Part shown: positions 8,415-17,087 of the stretch, one piece after another
Layout: each line of letters opens with the position of its first letter
Numbering within the stretch: the stretch's first letter is position 1
Assembly: GCA_927441425.1 (NCBI GenBank)
Contig: CAKMKG010000026.1
Location: forward strand, 53,211 to 117,210
DNA from: an uncultured Bacillota bacterium
GTDB taxonomy: Bacteria; Bacillota; Clostridia; Peptostreptococcales; Anaerovoracaceae
DNA length: 64,000 bases
Direction: 5' to 3'
Notes under the pieces: model-generated
Told to the model about the DNA's origin: nothing
Seen by the model: the letters and a program-made list of their open reading frames with translations, nothing else
Database searches by the model: none
Program-made: the position numbers and the translations under genes

Positions 8415-9716
8415 CTATAATACAAAACCGAACAATCTCGGCAGCCATAAGGACAATCCAGGTACGTAGGTGGTGATAATCAAGGTCGGAATCCATGCAA
8501 ATGCGATATACCACATCGTAGGCTTCATCATCTCATTGATCGGCGCATTTCCGATTCTCGCTCCAAGATATAGGAATGGGGCGGTTGGAGGCGTTACACA
8601 GCCCAACCCTAGATTGACACCCATGATCGCGGCAAAGTGAACCGGGTCAACACCCAGCTGCACCACTACAGGTAGCAGGATCGGTGTACAGAGCAGGATG
8701 GCGCTGGTATCGTCCATGAGCATACCGATGATGATCAGGAACAGGTTGACGAACAGGATCAGAATAAAGGTATTTTCTGTGACCGACGTCATGACCTCCA
8801 AGATCATTTGTGGTACGTTTTCCATAATATAGAGTCTGGAAAGCATCATAACGGACAAGAGCATGATCATAACCACGCCGGCTGTAGTGGCGGCGGTAAT
8901 CAGCGCACTCTTGAACGTTTCCTTATTCAAGCCTTTGTAGAACCAAATGCCAATCGGGATCGTATAAACTACAGATACGGCTGCCGCTTCCGTCGGTGTC
9001 AGGAAGCCGCCGTAAATACCACCAAGGATGATGATCGGCGCCACCATGGCCGGAAGGGCTTTGGTGGTACGTTTCCCAAGAGTTTTTGCATAAACTGCAG
9101 GAGGCAGTGGATCCCTGAGTTTAATATCAGTGTTGTTTCGCAGCTGCCAAAAGGTCGTAGCGCTTAATAAAATAACTAGAATAATACCCGGTACTACTGT
9201 TGCAAGAAAACATGCCAGGACAGACTGTCCTCCGATAAATGCATATACAATCATATTCAGGCTTGGAGGAATCAAAAGCCCAAGGAGCGAAGCACTGGAG
9301 ATCAATGCGGCGGATACTCCTCGGGGATAACCTGCCGCTTCCATTCTCGGCAGCATAATGGTACCGATACAGGAAAGGGTTGCAAAACCGCTTCCCGAGA
9401 TAGAACCAAATAGTGCGCAGGAAATAACCATTACAGCTCCCAGACCGCCTTTGACACGGCCTACAAACATTTCAACCCAGTTAATCAACCCTTCTCCGAT
9501 TCCACTTTTCTCCATCAGATTTCCTGCCAGAATGAAAAGAGGGATCGCAACCAGGATCAGCGAGCTGACCTTGCTGAAGCCATAAGGTAGGAGGAAGGTA
9601 TAGTCATATCCGCCTCCAATCACGATGACTAACGAGGAGGCAAAGAAAGCGAAGGGAATCGGAACTCCCAATAATAGCACAACGATTAGTACGATAACTG
9701 CAATTGCTACGAGCAT
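8415..9716 (-). CDS. dctM: TRAP transporter large permease (DctM family)
   Basis: 433 residues with about 12 hydrophobic segments, the usual family size. Signatures include FFASSLVIVIGGG, PLFILAGNLMEKSGI, SGSGFATLSCIGTIMLPRM and MGVNLGLGCVTPPTAPFLY. It forms the sodium-coupled membrane pore for an organic acid delivered by the binding protein. The start follows GGGAGG and lies 4 bases after the dctQ stop. The substrate cannot be told from sequence alone. Confidence 0.95.
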   Translation of the reverse strand: MLVAIAVIVLIVVLLLGVPIPFAFFASSLVIVIGGGYDYTFLLPYGFSKVSSLILVAIPLFILAGNLMEKSGIGEGLINWVEMFVGRVKGGLGAVMVISCALFGSISGSGFATLSCIGTIMLPRMEAAGYPRGVSAALISSASLLGLLIPPSLNMIVYAFIGGQSVLACFLATVVPGIILVILLSATTFWQLRNNTDIKLRDPLPPAVYAKTLGKRTTKALPAMVAPIIILGGIYGGFLTPTEAAAVSVVYTIPIGIWFYKGLNKETFKSALITAATTAGVVMIMLLSVMMLSRLYIMENVPQMILEVMTSVTENTFILILFVNLFLIIIGMLMDDTSAILLCTPILLPVVVQLGVDPVHFAAIMGVNLGLGCVTPPTAPFLYLGARIGNAPINEMMKPTMWYIAFAWIPTLIITTYVPGLSLWLPRLFGFVL

Positions 9717-9720
9717 ACTG

Positions 9721-10269
9721 TTACACCTCCCTTATGTCATCTAATGACGATCCGATCGGGATCGTCTTAGTGATATACTTGCCGATATATAACTTAACTT
9801 CATCATAGAGATATACTGCATTATAAAAAGACGCTACCGTCAACCCAAACAGGAGGGATGACTGGGCTACGGTCATTGGTATTCTCCAGACCGGCGTTTT
9901 ATTTTCCATGACAATGGTCCATTGGAACAACTGGAGAGCCCATAATAAGAATACGATCCCCAGCACAAGGGTAACTGTATTCCTGATCATAGCTAACGTC
10001 GACTTGAAGCGGCCGTCCGGCATCATGACTACAATAACGTCTGCCTTGATGTGACTGTCTTCATAGCTTCCGTAGGCAGTTCCAAACATATAGAGCCAAA
10101 AGGCGCAGATAATCAGAATCTCTTCATAGCCAAGGAAATTAATATTCAATTCTCTCGTGATTACCGCTGCAAAGGTGATCAGGGTAACCAGGATGGAAGA
10201 CAGGACCAGGCCGAATCGCAGAAACTTGCGCAAGGCTCTCCAAAATACGGTATTTTCTAATTTATTCAT
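9721..10269 (-). CDS. dctQ: TRAP transporter small permease (DctQ family)
   Basis: 182 residues with four predicted membrane helices (about 18-40, 50-70, 90-112 and 130-152). The segments EEILIICAFWLYMFGTAYGS and VIVVMMP are typical of DctQ. It pairs with the large permease at 8415-9716. A long hairpin separates it from the upstream binding-protein gene. Confidence 0.9.
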   Translation of the reverse strand: MNKLENTVFWRALRKFLRFGLVLSSILVTLITFAAVITRELNINFLGYEEILIICAFWLYMFGTAYGSYEDSHIKADVIVVMMPDGRFKSTLAMIRNTVTLVLGIVFLLWALQLFQWTIVMENKTPVWRIPMTVAQSSLLFGLTVASFYNAVYLYDEVKLYIGKYITKTIPIGSSLDDIREV

Positions 10270-10292
10270 AAATTGTCTCCTTTCTTGTCATG

Positions 10293-10333
10293 ATTAAATC
10301 AAAGGGAAGGTTCTGCCTTCCCTTTGATTTAAT
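10293..10333 (-). terminator. Intercistronic hairpin between dctP and dctQ
   Basis: An 18-bp perfect stem (10293-10310 with 10316-10333) and a 5-nt loop. No long T-run follows on the minus strand, so it is more likely an mRNA-stabilising or partial-termination hairpin giving more binding protein than permease. Confidence 0.75.
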
Positions 10334-10372
10334 TCTAGTCTATGGAGAAGAATACTTTGTTATTGAGTACTT

Positions 10373-11422
10373 TTACAGTTTGTCAACCTCTGCTCTCATG
10401 CCGTCCATCAGCTCCTTGCCAAGAAGCTCTTCCATCTTCGGCCATGATTTTTCACGAACAAATGCAGCATAGGCATCGATTTCTGCCTGCGTAAACTCTA
10501 CAACCTCAACGCCATAATCATCCACCAGCTTCTGCTTGAATACATCTTCATTTTCTTGTGCAGTATCAAAGCTCTTTAAACTTTGTTCCTGGAATACCGC
10601 AATTACGGTCGCAGCATCTTCAGGGGTCAGTTTTTCCAGAGATTTTTCACTGACGACATAGCTGGTTGCTTCAGCATGGATATAATTTACATACATATAA
10701 TTAATGACCTGTCCGACCCAAGCATAGTTGATATTCGGGGTTCCGCCTACCCATCCATCAACAACCTTGGTCTGAATCGCTGTCGGAACCTCAGCATAAG
10801 GAACGGTGATCGGATTAAAGCCCAGATCTTCCTGTGCAACACGGAATGTTGCCATGGCAGGACTTCTGGTCTTTACATTTTTCGTGGTTCCGGGAGTCAT
10901 CATGTCTTTCGGTTCCGCTACAAAGGCCATCCCGATGAAGCCTTCCAGCACGGTACCAAGGAATTTTACGCCGTTTGCTTCTGTCAATTCACCAACAACA
11001 CCGGATAAATAGGAGTCCGGAGCATAAAGGATCTTTGCTTCTTCAAAGTTTTTTGCATAATATGGTACATAAGCTGCTCCCAATCTAGCATCCAAAGCAT
11101 CCGGAATGGTGATCTGACCAAGGTCTATGGTTCCTCTAACGATTTCTTCATAGACGGTCTCATATCCACCCAGCTGGCTGGCTGGGAAGTATTCTACCTC
11201 TACTCTTCCTTCTGTACGTTCTTTGACCAGTTCACACGCTTCTTCATTCAGTCCTGTTGCGATATGCTCCAGCGGTGCATCAGAAGCCAATCTTAATGTG
11301 ATGGGTTCTACAGCAGCATCTCCATTGCCTTCCGGTTCTTCTCCACCGCCTCCACAGCCTGCAAAGCCAGTCAGTATCAAGGATAATGTCAATAAAATTA
11401 CAATAATTTTCTTTGTTTTCAT
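10373..11422 (-). CDS. dctP: TRAP transporter substrate-binding lipoprotein (DctP family)
   Basis: 349 residues. The N-terminus MKTKKIIVILLTLSLILTG leads into the lipobox GFAGC, giving an N-terminal lipidated Cys followed by a Gly/Glu linker. The mature part has TRAP binding-protein features such as ITLRLASDAPLEH, RVEVEYFPASQLGGYETVYEE and VPYAEVPTAIQTKVVDGW. It captures an organic acid outside the membrane and hands it to DctQM. It heads the operon, after a strong GAGGAGG ribosome site and a leader inverted repeat (11441-11470). Confidence 0.95.
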   Translation of the reverse strand: MKTKKIIVILLTLSLILTGFAGCGGGGEEPEGNGDAAVEPITLRLASDAPLEHIATGLNEEACELVKERTEGRVEVEYFPASQLGGYETVYEEIVRGTIDLGQITIPDALDARLGAAYVPYYAKNFEEAKILYAPDSYLSGVVGELTEANGVKFLGTVLEGFIGMAFVAEPKDMMTPGTTKNVKTRSPAMATFRVAQEDLGFNPITVPYAEVPTAIQTKVVDGWVGGTPNINYAWVGQVINYMYVNYIHAEATSYVVSEKSLEKLTPEDAATVIAVFQEQSLKSFDTAQENEDVFKQKLVDDYGVEVVEFTQAEIDAYAAFVREKSWPKMEELLGKELMDGMRAEVDKL

Positions 11423-11440
11423 TCTTTTTCCTCCTCAAAC

Positions 11441-11470
11441 ATATTTCTGTTTTCGAATACACAGAAATAT
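11441..11470 (-). promoter_or_regulatory. Inverted repeat in the dctP leader
   Basis: Perfect 10-bp arms ATATTTCTGT (11441-11450) and ACAGAAATAT (11461-11470) flank a 10-base spacer directly before the dctP ribosome site. It may be a repressor/activator operator or an mRNA hairpin that controls translation. Confidence 0.5.
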
Positions 11471-11522
11471 TTAAATGATTCCCCGCTCAATCACGAGGTT
11501 GCTATTATCTTTCTCCTTTCTC

Positions 11523-11554
11523 AAAAAAAATATTAGCCATTGATTTAGGCTAAT
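11523..11554 (-). terminator. Terminator of the sodium:solute symporter gene
   Basis: Stem ATTAGCC (11532-11538) with GGCTAAT (11548-11554) followed on the minus strand by an A then eight T. It separates the symporter from the downstream TRAP operon. Confidence 0.8.
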
Positions 11555-11660
11555 TTTATGACTATTCTGAAAATTAAGCAATACCTATGTGAAATGCTTT
11601 AGCTTCTTTTAAAAAAATTTAAGGTTATTCTAAACTAAGCGAGAATAATTTTATGAAGCT

Positions 11661-13127
11661 TTAGATATCCCTTTCATATTGATCCTTGTATCTTACGATT
11701 TTTTCTCTTGTTTTCATATCCGTCTTTATTGCGAGGCTTCCGGCAAGGAAGATGATGCTGTTCATGATCAGCGCGATCACGGCACAATAACTAATACTGA
11801 AGTCGGTTAGTGTAGCGGAGAGTATCAGGATAAGGATACCGCTTGCAACACCGCAGGCCGCTGCCTTTCCATTTGATCGATTCCATAACAAAGCACCGAC
11901 AGTGGGCACAAAAATCTGAGCCGTTCCACTCATGCCGATGGTGCCGGTATAGATGATCATCCCGGGATTATTGAGAAGCAATAGATACGCGAAAGCGGAT
12001 ATGATCAGTACCGCCCATTTTCCGATGGAAACAAGCTTTCGCTCTGAAATGGTCTTATTGATGTATCTCTTGTGAATATCAATTGTATAAATTGCGGCAA
12101 CCGCGTGAATTTGGGAATTCGCTGTTGAAAGAGCAGCGGAAGCAATCCCGCAGAAGAGAATCGCACACATCACAGCACCTCCGTATTTCTGCAGCATGAT
12201 CGGTAGAATGGCATCGGCCTGATAGACGTCTGGGATCAGTAAAATCCCTGCACTTCCTGCAAACAGGGTTCCGACGCACTGTATGGCAGTGATGCATATG
12301 AGAAGCGGGATGAGATCAAAGGTTTTCTTTTTTTCAGCCGCGTAGAGCCGGATCCACATTTGAGGTCCCATGATCGCCCCGATCGGCACGGTAATGAACA
12401 TGCTGATCCAAAGCAATGCTCCCGCATCTCCTTTTGGTCCGGGCAGGGTCACGTTTTTCACATCCATTTCGGTGATCGTTCTGAATACATATTCGATCCC
12501 CCCCGCTTTGCCGATGAGGAAAAAACCGATAAAGAGCATTGAAATAAATAAGCAGATGCCGTAGAAGATATCAGTCATTGCAACTGCTCTCAGCCCGCCC
12601 GCCCATAAGTAGATGATAATGATCAGATAAAAAATGAGTCCGGAAACCCTCCATGGGATCATTCCATTGGATGCAACCTCGATGATATATGCCCCTCCGG
12701 ACAATTGAATCTGCAGGTATGGAATCGTAAATACGATCATTACTAAGGTAACGATTATGTTCAGCGGTTTATATCCAAAGATATCATGAAAAAAGTCCGT
12801 TGGTGTCACATAGCTGTTTTTCTTTCCGTAATACCATATGCGCTTTCCGATCAGCATAAACAGAAGCCCGAATAAGACGTCCCATGCGATGGCGGTCATA
12901 TAAACCGGTCCCATCTCATAAAAATACCCGCCTGCGCCAAGGAAAGCGAAGGCGCTCATCCATGTGGCATAAACCGTGAAAAAGACCATAATTGTAGGCA
13001 TTTTCCTGCTTTGCAAAAAAAAGTCTTCCATGGTTGGCACCGACTTATTTCTTGCAATTTCAGCAAAAATAAGCGGAATGAAGGTGAATATAAATACGAT
13101 CATCAATACGGGGGTTGACGCTACCAT
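11661..13127 (-). CDS. Sodium:solute symporter (SSS family)
   Basis: 488 residues from ATG 13127 (GGAAAGG upstream); a TTG at 13157 is an alternative giving 498. There are about 13 hydrophobic segments. FLQSRKMPTIMVFFTVYATWMSA matches the SSS N-terminal region, and FCGIASAALSTANSQIHAVAAI matches the conserved sodium-site helix. It imports an organic anion, vitamin-like compound or amino acid with Na+. Partner DUF3311 peptides usually sit beside such symporters; here the candidate partner is 2.7 kb away at 15818-16036, beyond a two-component system. Confidence 0.92.
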   Translation of the reverse strand: MVASTPVLMIVFIFTFIPLIFAEIARNKSVPTMEDFFLQSRKMPTIMVFFTVYATWMSAFAFLGAGGYFYEMGPVYMTAIAWDVLFGLLFMLIGKRIWYYGKKNSYVTPTDFFHDIFGYKPLNIIVTLVMIVFTIPYLQIQLSGGAYIIEVASNGMIPWRVSGLIFYLIIIIYLWAGGLRAVAMTDIFYGICLFISMLFIGFFLIGKAGGIEYVFRTITEMDVKNVTLPGPKGDAGALLWISMFITVPIGAIMGPQMWIRLYAAEKKKTFDLIPLLICITAIQCVGTLFAGSAGILLIPDVYQADAILPIMLQKYGGAVMCAILFCGIASAALSTANSQIHAVAAIYTIDIHKRYINKTISERKLVSIGKWAVLIISAFAYLLLLNNPGMIIYTGTIGMSGTAQIFVPTVGALLWNRSNGKAAACGVASGILILILSATLTDFSISYCAVIALIMNSIIFLAGSLAIKTDMKTREKIVRYKDQYERDI

Positions 13128-13199
13128 AAAATGAACCTTTCCTAGTTTTCTTTTCAATGAACGCTACCTTGCAGCAACGCTGTAAAGATCGATGCGTTC

Positions 13200-13227
13200 A
13201 TTATATCATGTAACATGCTTCTGTCTA
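13200..13227 (-). promoter_or_regulatory. Promoter of the sodium:solute symporter
   Basis: TAGACA (13222-13227) and TATAAT (13200-13205) with a 16-base spacer on the minus strand, about 70 bases before the symporter start. The divergent kinase has its own TATAAT at 13298-13303. Confidence 0.65.
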
Positions 13228-13343
13228 TAACGAAGGCACTTTGAAACCCACAGAGGCAAGAAAAATTTCTACAGTCGATATTTTTCTACGGATGCGTTAT
13301 AATGAAGTATGCATATCAAACTGCCGTCGAAGGAGGGGGTTTT

Positions 13344-15050
13344 TTGTATCTTCCAAGTGTGATCATATCCTTTATCATCCTTACGCTTTTGATGTCTTTT
13401 GTCTATTTTTATATGTTTGCCCGCAGCCAGGAACGTTATGTCAGATACTGGGGGTTCTGTTGGATTGCGTATTCCCTGAGCTTGCTTTTTCTGATTTTAT
13501 CGCTCAATATGGATATCATCGTGCTTTTGGAACTCCGTAAAATATTTGATTTGTTGAATATCCTCTTTCTGCTATATGGCGCCTATGCTTTTATGCATGC
13601 CCAGATTCCAACCTATTGGAATCGCTTTTCCCTTTACGTCACCATGTGGCTTTTATTGGGTATCTATTATAGTTTTGACCACCTGTCCATCTATCTGCCT
13701 GTATCAATGTACCAGATTATCATCACTTCCATGCTAAGCTATATTGTATATAAATACTGGTCCGTACCCACGTTTGAAAAAATTCTCAGCATTGCCGTGT
13801 TTCTTCTATGGGGCTTTGGCAAAGCTGCTTTATCAATTTTTGAAGTATATAACCAAGATTTATCGTCTCTGTACCTAATCGAAATCATTTTTTCAAACCT
13901 GCTGAATTTTTCTATCTTTGTGATCTATCTTCAGAAGACAAGAGACGAAATCTCCATCGCAGACCGTTTATACCGTATTATAGCAGAAAATGCAACTGAC
14001 GTTATCTTTTATTATGCGCTAAACCCGAAGCCTGCGTTTACTTATGTATCTCCTTCTGTAGAGACCCTCACCGGGTATCCTCCCGAAGACTTTTATCAGA
14101 ACCCCAGATTTTATCTGGAAATTTCGGATTCGGAGCATTTTAACGCAATCAAGGCTATCTTTAGTGGGAGTCAGCTAACCGATATGGACAGCACCTTCCT
14201 ACTTCACCATAAAAACGGGTCCTCATTTTGGGGTGAGTTTAACGTTTCTGTACTGTATGAAGATGAGACACCGGTGGCGGTGGAAGGCATCCTCCGTGAT
14301 GTTACCCGAATGAAAAATGCCGAGAATCAATTACGCTCGGCTAAGCAATCAAGGGATCTGCTACTTTCATATATTTCCCACGAATTAAAAACACCGATCA
14401 CTTCGATTCTTGGTTATATCAATGCGCTGAACGACGGAACCATCAGCGCACCTCAGGAAAAGAACGCTGCAATGGAGATCATCTCCACCAAAGCATTGCT
14501 ACTGGAGCATCTGATCAATGATCTGTTCCAGTTATCAAAACTGGAAAGCAATCAGTTTTCCTTCAATTTCATGCATCTGTCCGCATTGGATCTGTCACAG
14601 CAGCTCATCGACAATCATCTGCTGGATATCAAATCAGCCAATATCAAGCCGATTATCGCACTGGATTCCACTGTATTAAAAGAGAAATATGTCATTGCAG
14701 ATCCCAAACGAATCGATCAGGTCTTCTCCAATATCGTTTTTAATGCCATCAAATATACAGAGTCTAACGATAAAATCAAAATCAAATTTGGGACAGACCA
14801 AGGGATGAAAAACTATGAGGTCACCATATCTGACAGCGGCATCGGAATTCCTCAGGAGGATCTGCCCTATATCTTTGACCGCTTCTTCAAGGCACATACC
14901 CCGGTGCGTCCCGGAAAAGAACTGGGAACCGGTTTGGGTCTCACGATTTCTAAGGAAATCATCACCGCCCACGGGGGGATGATGTCGGCAAGAAGCAATC
15001 TGGGAAAAGGCAGCACCTTTGCCTTCACAATTCCTATCTATTATGATTAA
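13344..15050 (+). CDS. Membrane histidine kinase with PAS domain
   Basis: 568 residues from TTG 13344, preceded by AAGGAGGGGG (13330-13339). The upstream ATG at 13302 lies inside a TATAAT box and is rejected. The order is about seven membrane helices (1-205), a PAS domain with PAC tail (about 220-335; YRIIAENATDVIFYYALNP, EGILRDVTR), a HisKA dimerisation helix with the phospho-acceptor in YISHELKTPITSI, and HATPase_c with the N-box VFNAIKYTE, G1 DSGIGIP, F-box and G2 GTGLGL. It pairs with the regulator 51 bases downstream and probably controls the flanking transporters. Confidence 0.93.
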   Translation: MYLPSVIISFIILTLLMSFVYFYMFARSQERYVRYWGFCWIAYSLSLLFLILSLNMDIIVLLELRKIFDLLNILFLLYGAYAFMHAQIPTYWNRFSLYVTMWLLLGIYYSFDHLSIYLPVSMYQIIITSMLSYIVYKYWSVPTFEKILSIAVFLLWGFGKAALSIFEVYNQDLSSLYLIEIIFSNLLNFSIFVIYLQKTRDEISIADRLYRIIAENATDVIFYYALNPKPAFTYVSPSVETLTGYPPEDFYQNPRFYLEISDSEHFNAIKAIFSGSQLTDMDSTFLLHHKNGSSFWGEFNVSVLYEDETPVAVEGILRDVTRMKNAENQLRSAKQSRDLLLSYISHELKTPITSILGYINALNDGTISAPQEKNAAMEIISTKALLLEHLINDLFQLSKLESNQFSFNFMHLSALDLSQQLIDNHLLDIKSANIKPIIALDSTVLKEKYVIADPKRIDQVFSNIVFNAIKYTESNDKIKIKFGTDQGMKNYEVTISDSGIGIPQEDLPYIFDRFFKAHTPVRPGKELGTGLGLTISKEIITAHGGMMSARSNLGKGSTFAFTIPIYYD

Positions 15051-15101
15051 ATACGGGTATAATATAGTAGTTACAATCTGATTGAATAAAGGAGTTGAAT
15101 T

Positions 15102-15824
15102 ATGGCCGGAGAAAAAATATTAATCATCGATGATGAAAAGCCAATCAATGATCTGATCCGATCTTACGTGATGAAAGAAGGTTTTATCCCTTTCTCAGCT
15201 TATAACGGGAAGGAAGCCATGGAATTAATCAAGTCAGAAAAACCGGATTTTATTATTCTCGATATTATGCTGCCCGATATTGAAGGGGTTGATTTGTGTC
15301 TTGAGATCCGAAAAACGAATAATTCTCCCATCCTTTTTTTAAGCTGCAAATCAGAAGAAATTGATAAAATCATCGCTTTGTCCGTTGGTGGAGACGATTA
15401 TTTAACCAAGCCCTTCCTTCCGGGAGAACTCATTGCACGGATCAAGGCACATCTCAGAAGGCAAAAATCAACAGGTGCAATGGACGCTTCTCAAGATGAA
15501 ATTCTTGAGTTTCCTGGCTTAACCGTTAATATGCAGACCCGAGAGGTTTTTTCCGATGGCCAAATAATCAGTCTGACTGCGAAAGAATTTGATATCCTGC
15601 AGCTTTTTTTGCAAAACCCTAAGCGGATCTTCACTGCAGATCAAATCTTTGAGTTGATTTGGAAAACAAACAGCCTGGGAGGAGATTCTCGTACAGTTAT
15701 GGTATATATCAGCACGTTGCGGAAAAAGCTTGAAAAAAATTCGAATAACCCAAAATATTTTATCAGTATTCGTGGCGTCGGCTATAAGTTCAATCATAAG
15801 CTCCTTGAAACATGTAATCAGTGA
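15102..15824 (+). CDS. OmpR/PhoB-family response regulator
   Basis: 240 residues. The receiver domain (about 1-120) has IIDDE acidic residues, the phospho-acceptor Asp in FIILDIMLPD and the Lys of LTKPF. The winged-helix DNA-binding domain (about 135-235) has LTAKEFDILQLFLQNP, DSRTVMVYISTLRKKLE and IRGVGYKF. An AAGGAG site precedes the ATG. It forms a pair with the kinase at 13344-15050. Its last 7 bases overlap the convergent DUF3311 gene. Confidence 0.95.
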   Translation: MAGEKILIIDDEKPINDLIRSYVMKEGFIPFSAYNGKEAMELIKSEKPDFIILDIMLPDIEGVDLCLEIRKTNNSPILFLSCKSEEIDKIIALSVGGDDYLTKPFLPGELIARIKAHLRRQKSTGAMDASQDEILEFPGLTVNMQTREVFSDGQIISLTAKEFDILQLFLQNPKRIFTADQIFELIWKTNSLGGDSRTVMVYISTLRKKLEKNSNNPKYFISIRGVGYKFNHKLLETCNQ

Positions 15825-16036
15825 TTCCTTCCCCAATTATTTTTCCAAGCATAAAAGATAACGATACATAAGTAAAGCCACCAGAATAACATATATGCAT
15901 AGATAAACGGAATTCCAAGAACAAATGGATATGCCATTTCCCCAACAAAAAAAATTCCGGGAACTTCCATAGCACATAATCCCAGGATGATCAGCAACCA
16001 AATCTTTTTCATTTTACCTGTTATTTTACTTCTCAT
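15818..16036 (-). CDS. Small membrane protein, DUF3311-like
   Basis: 72 residues with two hydrophobic segments (about 12-31 and 36-61), including GIPFIYAYMLFWWLYLCIVI, a pattern I associate with DUF3311. Family members are usually encoded next to sodium:solute symporters and are thought to be accessory peptides. The start follows AAAGGA. The gene overlaps the end of the upstream reductase-like gene by 11 bases and the convergent response regulator by 7 bases. The SSS symporter at 11661 is the likely partner. Confidence 0.75.
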   Translation of the reverse strand: MRSKITGKMKKIWLLIILGLCAMEVPGIFFVGEMAYPFVLGIPFIYAYMLFWWLYLCIVIFYAWKNNWGRNH

Positions 16037-17087
16037 ACAAATGTCCTTTCATGTTTATCGCAAAAGCTTCTGCTCTGCTCTCAACCCCTTCCATCTCCAC
16101 GAGACTGTCGCTCCGATTGGCCATTTCCATCATAGCAAAACGGCTCGGAAGGATAAAGGTCTTGTTCATATTGAGTCCGCTGATCAATTGCTGGGCTACA
16201 ATGTCGCCTCCGCTATAACCGGATACAATAATGCTGAAAAGATACTTATCATAAAACTTTGTCATTTTAAGCAATGCAGTCAAACGGTTGATAAAGGCCG
16301 CAAGATTTGCGCTGATCGCATCGTTGTAGTTCGGACAGACCATTACGAGTGCATCACACTCCATAATTGCAGGGAATACCTGTTCGACGATCACCCCACC
16401 GTAAATGCAGGTGCCGGTCTCCCCAAAATGCCGGCAGGTAGTATATGGACAGCCGATGCAGTCCATAACGGTGCCGTTTCTAAGGGAAATTTCTGTAATT
16501 TCACTGCCCGGAAGGTGCTTTTGGACCATTCTCCATAAAGCCAAGGTGTTTGATTTTTGATAATTGCTGGCATGCAAAACCAATATCTTAGGATGCTTCT
16601 TTTTCGGAGGGTTGAACTCAATAATCTGATTTACGAGGGTTTTGCCCGAATGCATATATGCCTGTAAGCTATCCACATCCATTCTGGAAGCGGCAACGGT
16701 ATAGTTTACCAATGATTTTGTCCCTTCCACCAACGGCTTCCCGGGAAAGGTGCATCCGGAAAGATTTGCGCTGAAGGCAAGCTCTCTGCCCACCGATTTG
16801 GTAAAGAGCTCACTTTGTCCATCTATTATGATACAGCCCACACTGCCCTCAAAACAGGTTCGGTCCAGTCTGGTTTTCTTCAGCATCCCGTATAATTCAA
16901 GATTGATGCCGGATTCTCCCAGCGCGATGGCAAACAATATCCTTTTATTTTTTAAATCCTTAAACTCTTCCACAGTCGAAACCATTTCATAGGAATACCC
17001 GTCAAGACTGCTTTCCAGTATCCCGCTCAGTCGTTTCGTTTTATTCGGTTCCCTGCAATGGGGTCTCACAACAATAAGATCAGACAT
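16026..17087 (-). CDS. Flavodoxin-fold NAD(P)H-dependent FMN reductase-like protein with extra N-terminal domain
   Basis: 353 residues from ATG 17087, behind GGGAGGG and overlapping the stop of the dehydrogenase gene by 8 bases. Residues about 165-353 form an NADPH-dependent FMN reductase domain: KILVLHASNYQKSNTLALW, a Cys pair CIGCPYTTC, VCPNYNDAISANLAAFINR. The first about 150 residues are not a family I can name; they contain RILFAIALGESGINLELY and could be a degenerate second flavodoxin-like fold. Co-expressed with the LDH-like enzyme, it may be its redox partner (inference). Confidence 0.8.
   Translation of the reverse strand: MSDLIVVRPHCREPNKTKRLSGILESSLDGYSYEMVSTVEEFKDLKNKRILFAIALGESGINLELYGMLKKTRLDRTCFEGSVGCIIIDGQSELFTKSVGRELAFSANLSGCTFPGKPLVEGTKSLVNYTVAASRMDVDSLQAYMHSGKTLVNQIIEFNPPKKKHPKILVLHASNYQKSNTLALWRMVQKHLPGSEITEISLRNGTVMDCIGCPYTTCRHFGETGTCIYGGVIVEQVFPAIMECDALVMVCPNYNDAISANLAAFINRLTALLKMTKFYDKYLFSIIVSGYSGGDIVAQQLISGLNMNKTFILPSRFAMMEMANRSDSLVEMEGVESRAEAFAINMKGHLYEK

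Noticed and set aside
13302..13343. ATG start for the histidine kinase at 13302
   Set aside because: It overlaps a TATAAT box and has no ribosome site; the TTG at 13344 has AAGGAGGGGG.
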